In this document: piece by piece, positions 11,901-20,290 of the stretch
Position numbering within the stretch: position 1 is the stretch's first letter
How the letters are laid out: each line of letters starts with the position of its first letter
Source: UBA8914 sp034002905
GTDB taxonomy: Bacteria > Pseudomonadota > Alphaproteobacteria > UBA9219
DNA length: 64,000 bases
Assembly (NCBI GenBank): GCA_034002905.1
Contig: JAVEZQ010000006.1
Span: 1 to 64,000 of the forward strand
Reading direction: 5' to 3'
Notes under the pieces: model-generated
Told to the model about the DNA's origin: nothing
Seen by the model: only the letters and a program-made list of their open reading frames with translations
Database searches by the model: none
Translations under genes and position numbers: made by a program

Positions 11901-12511
11901 CTTTGGGCAAGAGATGTGGAAAGGGTGGCAAAGGCCTGCACAATGGACTTGCGGCCTCCTTGCGCGATGGTTTGCAAGGCATTGTTAAAAACGTTCTGCC
12001 ACAGGGCTTGGGCTTCGGCTTCCTCCATGACGGTGAATTGGGGGGGCAGCCCGGCTTCCAAAGGAAACCGTCCAAGGATTTCTTGAGCAAAGGAATGGAT
12101 GGTCTGGATTCGCATGCCGCCCGGACATTGCAAGACGGTTGCGAACAAACGGCGAGCAAGGGCCCTTTGGGACGGCGAAGACGGCACGCCTTGCAACTTG
12201 TCAAGTTCTTGCTCGAGCGCTTGTTCGCTGCACGTAGCCCAAAGCGACAAGCGATTGGTGATACGGATGGCCATTTCGGCTGCGGCGGCACGCGTAAAGG
12301 TGAGACATAAAATTCTTTCAGGTCTCACGCCATCAAGCAAAAGGCGTGTGACGCGGTCAGCCAAAACTTTTGTCTTTCCTGAGCCGGCGGAGGCGCTGAC
12401 CCAGACGCTTTGATGCGGATCGGATGCGCGTTGCTGCGCGGCATCGACATCGATCAAGCGTCCTCCTTGTTGCAGGTCTTTGACGATAGGCGAGGTTGAC
12501 TTTGCGCTCAT
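8975..12511 (-). CDS. addA: Double-strand break repair helicase-nuclease subunit AddA
   Basis: The 1178-aa protein is a UvrD-type helicase with a C-terminal nuclease; with AddB it resects DNA ends for RecA. Walker A is SASAGSGKT at about residues 39-47, motif II is VDEGQDTNPAQWQ, motif III region contains VVGDEKQSIYSFLGAD, and a late helicase motif reads RRLMYVALTRAADRLYIGG. Near the C-terminus, WIVDYKTNR is the Asp and Lys core of the RecB-like nuclease. The ATG at 12511 overlaps the addB stop (ATGA), favouring it over the longer start at 12538. It is the last gene of the minus-strand run that begins near divL. Confidence 0.95.
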   Translation of the reverse strand: MSAKSTSPIVKDLQQGGRLIDVDAAQQRASDPHQSVWVSASAGSGKTKVLADRVTRLLLDGVRPERILCLTFTRAAAAEMAIRITNRLSLWATCSEQALEQELDKLQGVPSSPSQRALARRLFATVLQCPGGMRIQTIHSFAQEILGRFPLEAGLPPQFTVMEEAEAQALWQNVFNNALQTIAQGGRKSIVQAFATLSTSLAQSTLTARIEDVKKQYKRLNTAIELHGSLDTLCASIHQALGLDPGETLSSLMRKAAQEKNFERKALLHAAQLLVEKGGTKSSEAGRKMLQWLALDARARAATLDNYIDALLTKDGKPRAHVPDAPVKKADPSVQEVIAQETQRLVKVLDSLNRAQCATETAAVLHLGLFIVEEYTKRKTQRGLLDYDDLIARTVTLLSRENKAQWVLYKLDGGIDHMLVDEGQDTNPAQWQIVKILADEYFVGETARSGINRTLFVVGDEKQSIYSFLGADPDEFERMRTYFNERIAEALPEGLHQEPLNISFRSAPAILRAVDAVFDAEPVRRGVAHASITHTPFRTKAVGRVEVWPLFKSHSQEDAVSDEEKPSTTRLKEPVSWDIPQAYEPADDPAAEMAARVASQIRQWVERGLTVYDSKLGNNRSMGYGDIMVLVQQRDRFVHHLVRELKNKHVDVFGVDRMMLTEQLAVMDLTALLQFTLLPEDDLTLACVLRGPLIGASEDEMMTLAVGREGFLWDRLVQMGREPFARWHAYLKSLAALADQLPPLALLVHILSTPCPADTLSGRRAIAARLGPDAEDPIDELLNVAQSYSQHIAPSLQGFLHWVVSSDMEIKRELEQPEGRVRITTVHASKGLEAPIVILPDTLSVPDKSKIDKLLWDEKTGLPFYLPRETEVFQLKALRDRALERKLQEHRRLMYVALTRAADRLYIGGYEKRARKDDDEAAPTTNGKQSWYGLIQSALAPLHQEEAFVETSDVIQPHIVVADAASLARLPVSKRQRDVPASTNIPAWAMVPPMPEPDPPSPLVPSRPSAQDEALEPAALSPGDKRFARGRIIHRLLQSLPDIETARRERVAQTYLANPSHLLNQESQTEIKEEVLRLISDKRFAPLFGPNSRAEQPLIGRSGNRLIAGQVDRLAFVGNEVWIVDYKTNRPPPLLSSGIPAPYRAQMEAYRTVLRAIYPNRTVRCFLLWTYTPQMMEV

Positions 12512-15432
12512 GACGCGTCCTCTCGCCCGCGCAGCCATTCGGCGGCCCGCGCCAGATGGGCATAGTCATTATATTTCATGGCCAGACGCGGATTGGGTTC
12601 GGCGCGATAGGGCATGCGCGGGTTTTGATAAAGACGCACGAGTGTTTCAAGGCCTTCGCTTGCTTTTTCGACCTGTTTCAGGATCGTGTTGCTGCGGCTC
12701 TGAACAATTTTGCTTTCGTTTTTTTCTGATAAGGCCCAATAGGCAAAGTCGGCGGGTACCAGCTTTTTGCCATCGGTGAAGGCGCCATCAAGCGCCATCC
12801 GTGCGAGCAAGGGAAGCTGGGGTTCATGTCCGGCAAAGACTTGCTTTTTTGTCGGAATAGTCCCGGTTTTGTAATCGATAATCGAAGCGTCACCTTCGGG
12901 GGTGAGGTCGATGCGATCCACCCGTCCGCGCAAGGAAAAGACGCCGTCAATGACCTTGATCACGCCATCGCCTTCGATGATATGGGGGCGATAGCCTTCT
13001 TCGTAACGTTGGACTTCATGAACAACAAACCAATCGGCCAAACGCTCAAAACGCGGCCACCAAAAGGCCCGCACTTGGGGTCTGTCGGCAAGGGCCGAAA
13101 AAACCGTCTCTCCGATTTCAAGCAGCCTTTCTAGAGGGGGCACGGCTTTAGCCTTGATCTCTTCGCGAACAAAGAGCTCAAGCGCCTTGTGGATGAGGTT
13201 GCCATAATCCGAAGCTGCAACGTCGGCGTCGATGAGGTCAAGTTTTTTGAGCTTGAGGATATGCTTGGCGTATATCGCATAGGGGTTGCGATACCACGTG
13301 CCTATTTCTGTTACCGAAAGCTGCCGTGGTCGAATAGATGGCGGAGGCAGGGGCTCCGGCGGGGCCATGGGGAATTCTTGCGCGGGACGATCAAGCGCTT
13401 GCGCCCATTCATGCCAAGGGAGATCGGGCGTAAAAAGTTGGTTTGGGTCATAGCCTGCGGCACGCGTGACAGCCTCGACTTGTAGCCAGAAACGCGACGG
13501 AACGGCGGGCGATCCCCCAACACGCCGCGCACGCGTGACCATCACTTCCGGCATAGCCGCAAGTTGGGCGAAATCATGGGCGGACAGGCCAACGCGCCGT
13601 TCAGGAAGCGGCAAACCGAAATCGCGCTTCATGGGACGAGAGAGCCATGGATCGATGGCGGGTGCTGGTGGCCAGATGTCTTCGCTCATGCCACCCAGAA
13701 GGCAAACATCAAAATGGATCAATCGCGCCTCGAGCGGCCCGAGAATGTTCAGACGGGGGTGATGACCATAACGTGGTCTGACCGGCACTTGGTGGAGCAA
13801 CGCTGTAAAAAGGGCAGCATAATCGCCGCCGGTCAAATCGGGCATCTGCGCGCTTGCGGCGCGCCAGGCTTCCAACCATATCACGGCGGCTTCTCCGGCT
13901 TCGCCGCGCCACAGACGATCCGCACCGTCCTGCTGCGGGGTTGTTGCCATATGCTGCGCGAGGCTAATGTGCGCCTCAATTCGCTCTGTTAGGGGGCGCT
14001 TGTCCCGCCAGTTTTCCTGAAGCGGCTTAAAGTGGTTTGCAATCTTTTCGAGCCACAGGCCGATGTCCAGTTGCTCTTGTTTCATATGAGCTGCGGCGCC
14101 GTCCCACCCATCGGCACGTCGCACGCCTCGCCAAAGGGCCCGTTCCGTCAGTCGCGTATAGCGTCGACACCAGATGGGATCAAGCCCTGCGGCTGCCAAG
14201 GGATGTTTGAGAAGGGAGAGGTAGGCGATGGCACTTGCGTCCGGCTCGGCGGCGGCAAGGATGTTGCTTAAAAAGCTGCCGACGGGCCACTGATCCAGCG
14301 GCGTACCGGCCGAGTCATTGACATCAATATCCCATCGCTTGAGCGTTGCTGCAACGCGCGCTGCAAGGGCCCGATCCGGCGTCACAAGCGCGGCTGTTTT
14401 GTGTGGTGTTTCCAAGATTTCACGCAAACGCAGGGCGAGGACATCTGCTTCTTGCCGCACCGTGTCGAGCGTGAGAAAAGACAGCCCCTTGAGCGCGTCC
14501 TTTGGCAAGGTGTTTTGATCAAGGTGTAGCCATTGATCTGTGGTGTTGGCAGGACGCAAGGCTTCGCGCAGCAAGGACAGGCGATGGGGGTTTTGTTCTC
14601 CTTCTTCATCTTGCCAGAGACGCACATCGGCAGGCGTAAAGCCATTTTGCGCCAGCCAGTGGTGCATGGTGAATTGTGGATGCGTTTCTTCGATCTCTTC
14701 GCGTGTCTCTGGATCCAGCGCGCGGTCAAAGCCGGGCAGGATTACCTCGCCCTGTTCTAGTCGGGCAATCGCAGCCATCATCGCGCCAACGGCTGGATGT
14801 GATCCCGTCGATCCTGCCGCGATAATGGGTGTTTCCGGCGGCATGGCTTGCCATGTTTCGACTTGTCGCTTCATGATCAGGGCGCGGCGCTGGGCGGGAT
14901 CGATACATCCTTCTTCTTCTAAAATGGCGGGCCATGTGTCGAACAGGATCGACAAAAAATCGAGCGTCTCTTTCCAATGATCGGACAGATAATCGGGGAC
15001 GATATGGTGTAGGGCCGATAAATCCAGCCCTTCTGTGTGGACTTGATCCAAGAGAAGCCCAAGCGATTGTGCCAAGCCGGTCGCTTGTTCATAGGGCAGC
15101 GTTGGGTCTTTGGCTAGAATGCAGCGGATCAACAACATCTGCCGACGGAGCGGCGTGATCGCGGGCGGGATGTCATCCTGTTCTTGAACAGACGTGAAGT
15201 CCAGATCCTCTTCGTCAACATCGCCAAGGGGGCGCATGCGGGGAAGAAGGGCAGCCCCTGCTTCTGTTACGCGCAGAAAGGCCTCGCGGAGCGCACGTCC
15301 TGCACGGCGGGTGGGCAGGTAGATCATCATTTGTGAAAGGGCAAGCGGGTCGCCTTCTGTTTGTTCCCACAACCCTTGCGCCAAGGTTGTGACGAAGCAG
15401 CGATCAGGTGGGATCGTGAAAATACCGCTCAT
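12508..15432 (-). CDS. addB: Double-strand break repair protein AddB
   Basis: The partner of AddA: an inactivated helicase scaffold with a second nuclease domain. The 974-aa product has the alphaproteobacterial AddB start (SGIFTIPPDRCFVTTLAQGL) and LPTRRAGRALREAF in place of a Walker box, with no GKT motif. Near the C-terminus, SIIDYKTGT followed by GHEPQLPLLA is the D-x-K...QL nuclease signature. The start overlaps the murU stop by ATGA and its stop overlaps addA by ATGA, so the three are translationally coupled. An upstream GTG at 15438 is less likely. Confidence 0.93.
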   Translation of the reverse strand: MSGIFTIPPDRCFVTTLAQGLWEQTEGDPLALSQMMIYLPTRRAGRALREAFLRVTEAGAALLPRMRPLGDVDEEDLDFTSVQEQDDIPPAITPLRRQMLLIRCILAKDPTLPYEQATGLAQSLGLLLDQVHTEGLDLSALHHIVPDYLSDHWKETLDFLSILFDTWPAILEEEGCIDPAQRRALIMKRQVETWQAMPPETPIIAAGSTGSHPAVGAMMAAIARLEQGEVILPGFDRALDPETREEIEETHPQFTMHHWLAQNGFTPADVRLWQDEEGEQNPHRLSLLREALRPANTTDQWLHLDQNTLPKDALKGLSFLTLDTVRQEADVLALRLREILETPHKTAALVTPDRALAARVAATLKRWDIDVNDSAGTPLDQWPVGSFLSNILAAAEPDASAIAYLSLLKHPLAAAGLDPIWCRRYTRLTERALWRGVRRADGWDGAAAHMKQEQLDIGLWLEKIANHFKPLQENWRDKRPLTERIEAHISLAQHMATTPQQDGADRLWRGEAGEAAVIWLEAWRAASAQMPDLTGGDYAALFTALLHQVPVRPRYGHHPRLNILGPLEARLIHFDVCLLGGMSEDIWPPAPAIDPWLSRPMKRDFGLPLPERRVGLSAHDFAQLAAMPEVMVTRARRVGGSPAVPSRFWLQVEAVTRAAGYDPNQLFTPDLPWHEWAQALDRPAQEFPMAPPEPLPPPSIRPRQLSVTEIGTWYRNPYAIYAKHILKLKKLDLIDADVAASDYGNLIHKALELFVREEIKAKAVPPLERLLEIGETVFSALADRPQVRAFWWPRFERLADWFVVHEVQRYEEGYRPHIIEGDGVIKVIDGVFSLRGRVDRIDLTPEGDASIIDYKTGTIPTKKQVFAGHEPQLPLLARMALDGAFTDGKKLVPADFAYWALSEKNESKIVQSRSNTILKQVEKASEGLETLVRLYQNPRMPYRAEPNPRLAMKYNDYAHLARAAEWLRGREDAS

Positions 15433-16172
15433 TCCCACCCCGTATTTGTGTCGAGCAGCCTGTTGGCCTCTTTTAAATCTTCGGGCGTGCCCACGTGGTA
15501 ACAGGTTCCATTGTGTTCGATCCCGTAAAAACGTCCTGACTGTTCCATACGATCAAAGATCACGTTATTGGAAAAAGCTTGCGGTAGAGATTCATCATAT
15601 ACGGATGGATTTAGGATCATCGTTGAAATCCAGACATAGGGACGCGGCAATGGTGCGTTCTTGCGCCAAAGCTTGCCGTTTTGTTCCATCACAAAGTCGC
15701 CTTTTGCCTTATCAAAGCCTCTGGCCTTGCTGGTGGGGAAAAGGAGCATTAGCCCGTCCATTTTGGCAGAGTCCCATGCGCGCGCCATGCGGATGAGGGT
15801 GGGATCGGGGCCATCAAGCACAGGCATATCACCGCCTAAAACGAAGAAGGGCTTGCCGCCAAAGAAAGGAAGGGCTTTTTTAACGCCGCCACCTGTGTCC
15901 AGAATAGCATCTTCACGCGAGAAAATGGTTTCTATATCTGTGCGCGCAGTTAAATGATGTTCAATCTGATCGGCCAGATAATGCCCGTTCACAACAACGC
16001 GACGTAGGCCAAAAGCCTTGAGCTTGTCGATCGCCAGATCCAGCATGCTGCGGCCGCCGACAGACAAAAGGGGCTTTGGTGTTGTGTTTGTGAGGGGGCG
16101 CATGCGCATGCCAAATCCGGCCGCCAAGATCATGGCGGTATCGGAAAGGAATGGAAATGCGCTGGGGACCAT
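15429..16172 (-). CDS. murU: N-acetylmuramate-1-phosphate uridylyltransferase (MurU-type)
   Basis: Nucleotidyltransferase of cell-wall recycling that makes UDP-MurNAc from MurNAc-1-phosphate. It has the sugar-nucleotidyltransferase signature AMILAAGFGMRMRPLTN followed by TPKPLL, a VVVNGHYLADQIEHHL segment, and GGDMPVLDGPDP near the metal-binding aspartate. The 247-aa length fits. Assignment over other sugar-1-phosphate transferases rests on its place just after amgK, the known pairing that bypasses MurA. GGGGAGAT precedes the ATG. Its stop overlaps addB. Confidence 0.85.
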   Translation of the reverse strand: MVPSAFPFLSDTAMILAAGFGMRMRPLTNTTPKPLLSVGGRSMLDLAIDKLKAFGLRRVVVNGHYLADQIEHHLTARTDIETIFSREDAILDTGGGVKKALPFFGGKPFFVLGGDMPVLDGPDPTLIRMARAWDSAKMDGLMLLFPTSKARGFDKAKGDFVMEQNGKLWRKNAPLPRPYVWISTMILNPSVYDESLPQAFSNNVIFDRMEQSGRFYGIEHNGTCYHVGTPEDLKEANRLLDTNTGWE

Positions 16173-16184
16173 ATTTATCTCCCC

Positions 16185-17150
16185 TTATTGTGGTGGAGGA
16201 CATGAAAGAAACCAGTGACGAACTGGCGTAAGGGCCGGAACCTTGAGAAGGGCTTGAAGAGTACGCCAGACACGTGGGATGTGATCGAGTCGATTAAGCT
16301 TGACCAGTATGCCGAGAATTCGCGTGTGTCGTTGTGCGGCATAAACCTGTGTTGCGGCAAGCAAGGTGTCAAAGGACACCATATTGTTAAGCGTACAATA
16401 GCTTTGAACAACGTCTTCCATCTGTGAAAGTCCTCCATCGCGTCGAACTTCTTCGCACCAGGAGGCGAGGTCATAAGCGATGCAGCCAAGACCTGCGTCT
16501 TGAAAGTCGATCAAGCCAACAGTTTCGCCCATAACCGGTTGAGGCAAAAGCATCATGTTATCGGGCATAAAGTCGCGCAGAAGCAAGGAACGGGGTAAGG
16601 AATCGAGTGGTGAAAGAACTTGATGCCACGCACTAGCGAATAAAGCTCGCTCCCGGACTGTGGCCGAACGCCGGAAAAGGCGAGGATAATAATAGTCCAG
16701 AAACAAGGCCGCTTGTTCGGAAAACAGTGCGGCGTTGAAAAAAGAAGTTTTGAACGCTCCCAGCATGGTCTCGCGAAAGTCTTTATGGATGCGGGCTAGA
16801 ATGCTGACGGCCTGCGCATCAAAAAAGGACCGGTCACGCCCCGCATCCAGAAGTTGGCCGACATTCTCCGTCCCGAAATCTTCCATCAAAACCAGACCGC
16901 GTATGATGTCGCTGGCATAGATGGTCGGCGCGGCTATGCCCAGACGACGAAGGAGCGTCGAAAGATGCACAAAGGCGTCGGTGTGCGTGTCTGTACCTGC
17001 ATCCATCAGGATGACCGAAGAGGGATGCCCCCCTTCGCGTGTGAGCCGCATAAAGGTACGTGAAGAAAAGTCGGCAGGGACATGATCCAGACAATAATCT
17101 TCCCAACCCGCATCCCGAATAAAGGAAAGTCGTTCCGCCTCAGTTGCCAT
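16185..17150 (-). CDS. amgK: N-acetylmuramate/N-acetylglucosamine kinase (AmgK-type phosphotransferase)
   Basis: An aminoglycoside-phosphotransferase-fold kinase of 321 aa that phosphorylates recycled MurNAc at the anomeric position, feeding MurU. The catalytic loop reads LRDFMPDNMMLL, the metal-binding motif LIDFQDAGLG, and the N-lobe has SSRTFMRLT. Its start overlaps the tsaE stop by 11 bases, and murU starts 12 bases after its stop. The tsaE-amgK-murU order is the standard alphaproteobacterial one and makes an antibiotic-kinase role unlikely. Confidence 0.88.
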   Translation of the reverse strand: MATEAERLSFIRDAGWEDYCLDHVPADFSSRTFMRLTREGGHPSSVILMDAGTDTHTDAFVHLSTLLRRLGIAAPTIYASDIIRGLVLMEDFGTENVGQLLDAGRDRSFFDAQAVSILARIHKDFRETMLGAFKTSFFNAALFSEQAALFLDYYYPRLFRRSATVRERALFASAWHQVLSPLDSLPRSLLLRDFMPDNMMLLPQPVMGETVGLIDFQDAGLGCIAYDLASWCEEVRRDGGLSQMEDVVQSYCTLNNMVSFDTLLAATQVYAAQRHTRILGILVKLNRLDHIPRVWRTLQALLKVPALTPVRHWFLSCPPPQ

Positions 17151-17601
17151 TTGTGAATTCCCTGGCTATTTTGTTCGACCAACGTGGAGATAGCGCTTCT
17201 ATATCAACAAAACGCTCTTGCTTGCTACCGAAAACGAAAGTCAATTGTAACGCGTCACCGGGCATATAGCCGGAGGCTTTCTCGGGCCATTCGACGAGAA
17301 CTGCCCCATCAGCAACAGCTTCATCAAAGCCAATTTCCTCGATTTCTTCGGGCGTCTTTAATCGATAAAGATCGAAATGGGAAAGACGTAATTTTGACAA
17401 ATCATAAGATTGAACGAGGGTAAAGGTCGGGCTTGGAACGTCGCCTTTGTGACCCATTGCCCAAAGAAGATAGCGGGCAAAGGTTGACTTACCCGTGCCC
17501 AATTCGCCTTTAAGGAGCAAGACATCACCCACATCAAGTAACGGAGCAATCTTTTGCGCCAGTTTTTCGGTTTGGTTGAGAGAGGAAAGGGAAACTTTCA
17601 C
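17140..17601 (-). CDS. tsaE: tRNA t6A biosynthesis ATPase TsaE
   Basis: P-loop ATPase that drives turnover of the TsaB-TsaD complex making N6-threonylcarbamoyl-A37 in tRNA; its partner tsaD is at 46.6 kb. Walker A is LKGELGTGKSTFARYLL, with SPTFTLVQSYD and HFDLYRL motifs typical of the family. The GTG at 17601 gives the usual size of 153 aa and has AAGGATGG upstream; the longer open frame extends antisense into, and upstream across, the divL stop region and has no family similarity. It begins 13 bases after the divL stop. Confidence 0.9.
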   Translation of the reverse strand: MKVSLSSLNQTEKLAQKIAPLLDVGDVLLLKGELGTGKSTFARYLLWAMGHKGDVPSPTFTLVQSYDLSKLRLSHFDLYRLKTPEEIEEIGFDEAVADGAVLVEWPEKASGYMPGDALQLTFVFGSKQERFVDIEALSPRWSNKIAREFTNGN

Positions 17602-17614
17602 TTCTATCCATCCT

Positions 17615-20242
17615 TTATGCCCGCAACTGTGCAGGTTCGGCCTGCTGTGGTTCTGGTGTTTTAATGGGAAGAAAACAGCTAATACGTGTGCCGTCCTTTT
17701 CGTCGCTGAAGAGTTCAACTCGCCCGCCGTGAAGTTCAACAAAGCTTTTGACGAGACTGAGCCCCAGTCCTGCTCCGCCCTGTCGAAGGTGGGCGTTAGC
17801 CTTTTCAAACTTGCCAAAGATGCGATCTTTGTCTTCTTGCGGGATGCCGACGCCGGTATCAAGAACGCTCAGAATGATCCATGGTTCCTGCTTCCATGCG
17901 ACGATGGCGATGTGACCGCCGGGAGGCGTGTATTTGATGGCATTGCCGACAAGGTTAAACAAGACCTGCTTGATCCGGACTTCGTCAACTTCGAAGGTCC
18001 CAATATCCGAGGGGCAGTCGATCAGGATTTCAAGCGACTGTTGTCGTCCCCATTCGGCCATCAGCTCTTTGGATTCGTTGAGAAGTTCGGCGACGCTAAT
18101 CTCGCGCCGTTCGAGTGTTAGGCGGCCCGCCTCGATCATGGCAAGATCAAGCACATTGTTGATGAGATGGGAAAGCTTCTCGCTTTCACCCCGAATGGTT
18201 GTTGTGTATTCAAGCTGACGTTCATTGAGCGTACCGAAATATTGTTCGCTCAGGATGTCGGCAAAGCCCATGATGGTGTTAAGTGGTGTGCGCAATTGAT
18301 AGGAAACGTTGGCAACAAAATCGGATTTGAGGCGATCTGCTGTGGCGAGGGCCGCGTTGCTTGCTCTCAGGGCTTGTTCGACGCGGATGGAGTCCGTCAC
18401 GTCCAAAAAGCTATTGAGCACGGAACCGTCTGGCAGAGGAACAATCATATACTCGATGATGCTATGATCCGCACGCTCAATGCGTCCGGCGCGTTGTTTA
18501 CGGTCGAGCGCATAGCTCACCATCTTTTCCTTGCGTTCGGGCCACTGGTCGTCTGGCACGTTGAGCAGGGGCCTAGCGGCTTCGATGAGGTCGTTGACAT
18601 GCGTATCGGCGGACAAAAGCTCCGGTGGATAGGCCCACACGCGCCCCAAGGCCGGATTGTAAAGACGCAGGCGTCCGTCGGGCCCAAAGACTGCAATCCC
18701 TTCGGAAAGGTTGTCGATCGTTTCGCGTTGAACGGCCATCAAGGTGTTATAGCTGGTTTCCAGCTCCAATTGGTCGGTGACGTTTTCATAAACAAACATC
18801 AAGCCGCCGAGCGGATGCGGCGCAATAAGGTTCCGTAAGCAGGTTGAATCCGGCAAGTGAAGCACATCTTCGCGTGGCTCAAGCAAGGATGTAAAAAGAT
18901 TAAGGTATTCTTTCTTGTATTTCTGGAAATCGGTCTGCTCAGGGATTTTTCGCCTTGCCCGAAAATCTTCCAATACCTCGCCAAAGGTCGGCTTGCTGTC
19001 TAGAAAGCTTTCCTGAGCTTCCCATAAGCGCAAATAGGCACGGTTGTAAAACTCTAGCTTGGCATCGGGACCAAAGACCCCGATGGCCGCGCCGAGGTGT
19101 TCTAAAACCTCATGATGCGAAATCAAGTGGCGCCGCAGCTCTTTCTCTTTTTCTTCCTCGGCGGTTACATCGATGGCGAACCCGATCAAGACGATGGGAT
19201 CGTCTACTGTTGTATTTGGCGTTATCTGGTTGAGAGGGGGCAGGGGGCGTTCGACAACTTGCAAAAGGCGACGATGGCCATTGATAACGGCGTGGTCGCG
19301 TCGTGTGATCGGGGCACCAGCAGTAAAGACTTCGTTGGCCAAAGCCTTTCCGCCCTTGGATGCGGGGCCCATCAGTTCATGTTGTTCGCTCAGGACCTTT
19401 TCGCGCGGGATATCCATAACGCGGGCATAGGCCTCATTGCACATAGCCAGTGATAAATCCGCACGGCGTGCCCAAACGGGAAAAGGCAGAAGGTCAAAAC
19501 AACGCTCGATTTGTTGTAGATCTGCTGTGGATGCCGTGGAGGGCTTGTCTTCTTTGGGTTCCGGAACCGTTTTTTGAAGCTGTTCTTCGTGTTGGCTCAA
19601 CTTTTGCGCGGCGACGTGGACTTCTTTTGTAACGGGCTCTGCGGGAGCCCCTGTTTTGACGGCCATGTCTTCGGACAGAGGCATAAATTTCAGAGCCTCT
19701 TTAGAGTAGTCACAAAACCACAAAACATCTGCGTGCGGGCCTTCCCTGCCAATGCGAAAGCGGTTTCCGACCAGCCAAAATGCACGACCTTCTGCATGTG
19801 TGGCATGAACGGCCATCGCAAAAGGATCGCCCGAAAGTTGCAGTTTGCGGAAGGCGGCAAGCAGATCGCTGCCTTCTTTGACCGCTGCGATCAAATCATC
19901 CATGTGCGTTATCTTTTTGCTTCCCAATCGTGCCGAAACGCCTTGTTCTTCCCTAAGCAAGCCCTGCGGGGTAAAGAGGCAATATCCGCCGGGTAAACAA
20001 CGCAACATATACTGCAAGCGATCGGCAACGAAGCGGATATGGCGAAGATGCCTTTCGGATTGGGTTGTCTTGCGCCAATAGGACCACAGAGCAAAACTTT
20101 CTCCCACGGCAAAGACGGCAAGCGCGACAACGGTCAAGAGTGGCCATTCAAGCCCCAGTCCGGCACCGGCAACAATCGTAAAAACGATGGTTGCGCCAAG
20201 GATCGCGATGAGGGGGGCTTTGGTGAACAAATGCTTCAACAT
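17615..20242 (-). CDS. divL: DivL-type PAS sensor kinase with Tyr at the phosphorylation site
   Basis: The 875-aa protein has two N-terminal membrane segments (residues about 9-54), several PAS-like regions (about 245-360, 375-490, 505-620), a HisKA dimerisation helix and an intact ATPase domain (N box NLVGNAIKYTPPGG, GVGIPQED, GAGLGLSLVKS). The phosphorylation motif reads NVSYQLRTPL: Tyr648 replaces the usual His. The same replacement defines DivL, which in Caulobacter acts as a pseudokinase-like regulator of CckA and thus CtrA. Location next to tsaE also matches divL. It is longer than the roughly 770-aa Caulobacter protein, with an extra linker around 190-240. Expected role: cell-cycle control at the cell pole. 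Confidence 0.85.
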   Translation of the reverse strand: MLKHLFTKAPLIAILGATIVFTIVAGAGLGLEWPLLTVVALAVFAVGESFALWSYWRKTTQSERHLRHIRFVADRLQYMLRCLPGGYCLFTPQGLLREEQGVSARLGSKKITHMDDLIAAVKEGSDLLAAFRKLQLSGDPFAMAVHATHAEGRAFWLVGNRFRIGREGPHADVLWFCDYSKEALKFMPLSEDMAVKTGAPAEPVTKEVHVAAQKLSQHEEQLQKTVPEPKEDKPSTASTADLQQIERCFDLLPFPVWARRADLSLAMCNEAYARVMDIPREKVLSEQHELMGPASKGGKALANEVFTAGAPITRRDHAVINGHRRLLQVVERPLPPLNQITPNTTVDDPIVLIGFAIDVTAEEEKEKELRRHLISHHEVLEHLGAAIGVFGPDAKLEFYNRAYLRLWEAQESFLDSKPTFGEVLEDFRARRKIPEQTDFQKYKKEYLNLFTSLLEPREDVLHLPDSTCLRNLIAPHPLGGLMFVYENVTDQLELETSYNTLMAVQRETIDNLSEGIAVFGPDGRLRLYNPALGRVWAYPPELLSADTHVNDLIEAARPLLNVPDDQWPERKEKMVSYALDRKQRAGRIERADHSIIEYMIVPLPDGSVLNSFLDVTDSIRVEQALRASNAALATADRLKSDFVANVSYQLRTPLNTIMGFADILSEQYFGTLNERQLEYTTTIRGESEKLSHLINNVLDLAMIEAGRLTLERREISVAELLNESKELMAEWGRQQSLEILIDCPSDIGTFEVDEVRIKQVLFNLVGNAIKYTPPGGHIAIVAWKQEPWIILSVLDTGVGIPQEDKDRIFGKFEKANAHLRQGGAGLGLSLVKSFVELHGGRVELFSDEKDGTRISCFLPIKTPEPQQAEPAQLRA

Positions 20243-20290
20243 GGGCTATTCAAAAGGGTTAAGGGGGCAGAAGAACAAAACACGAGAGAA

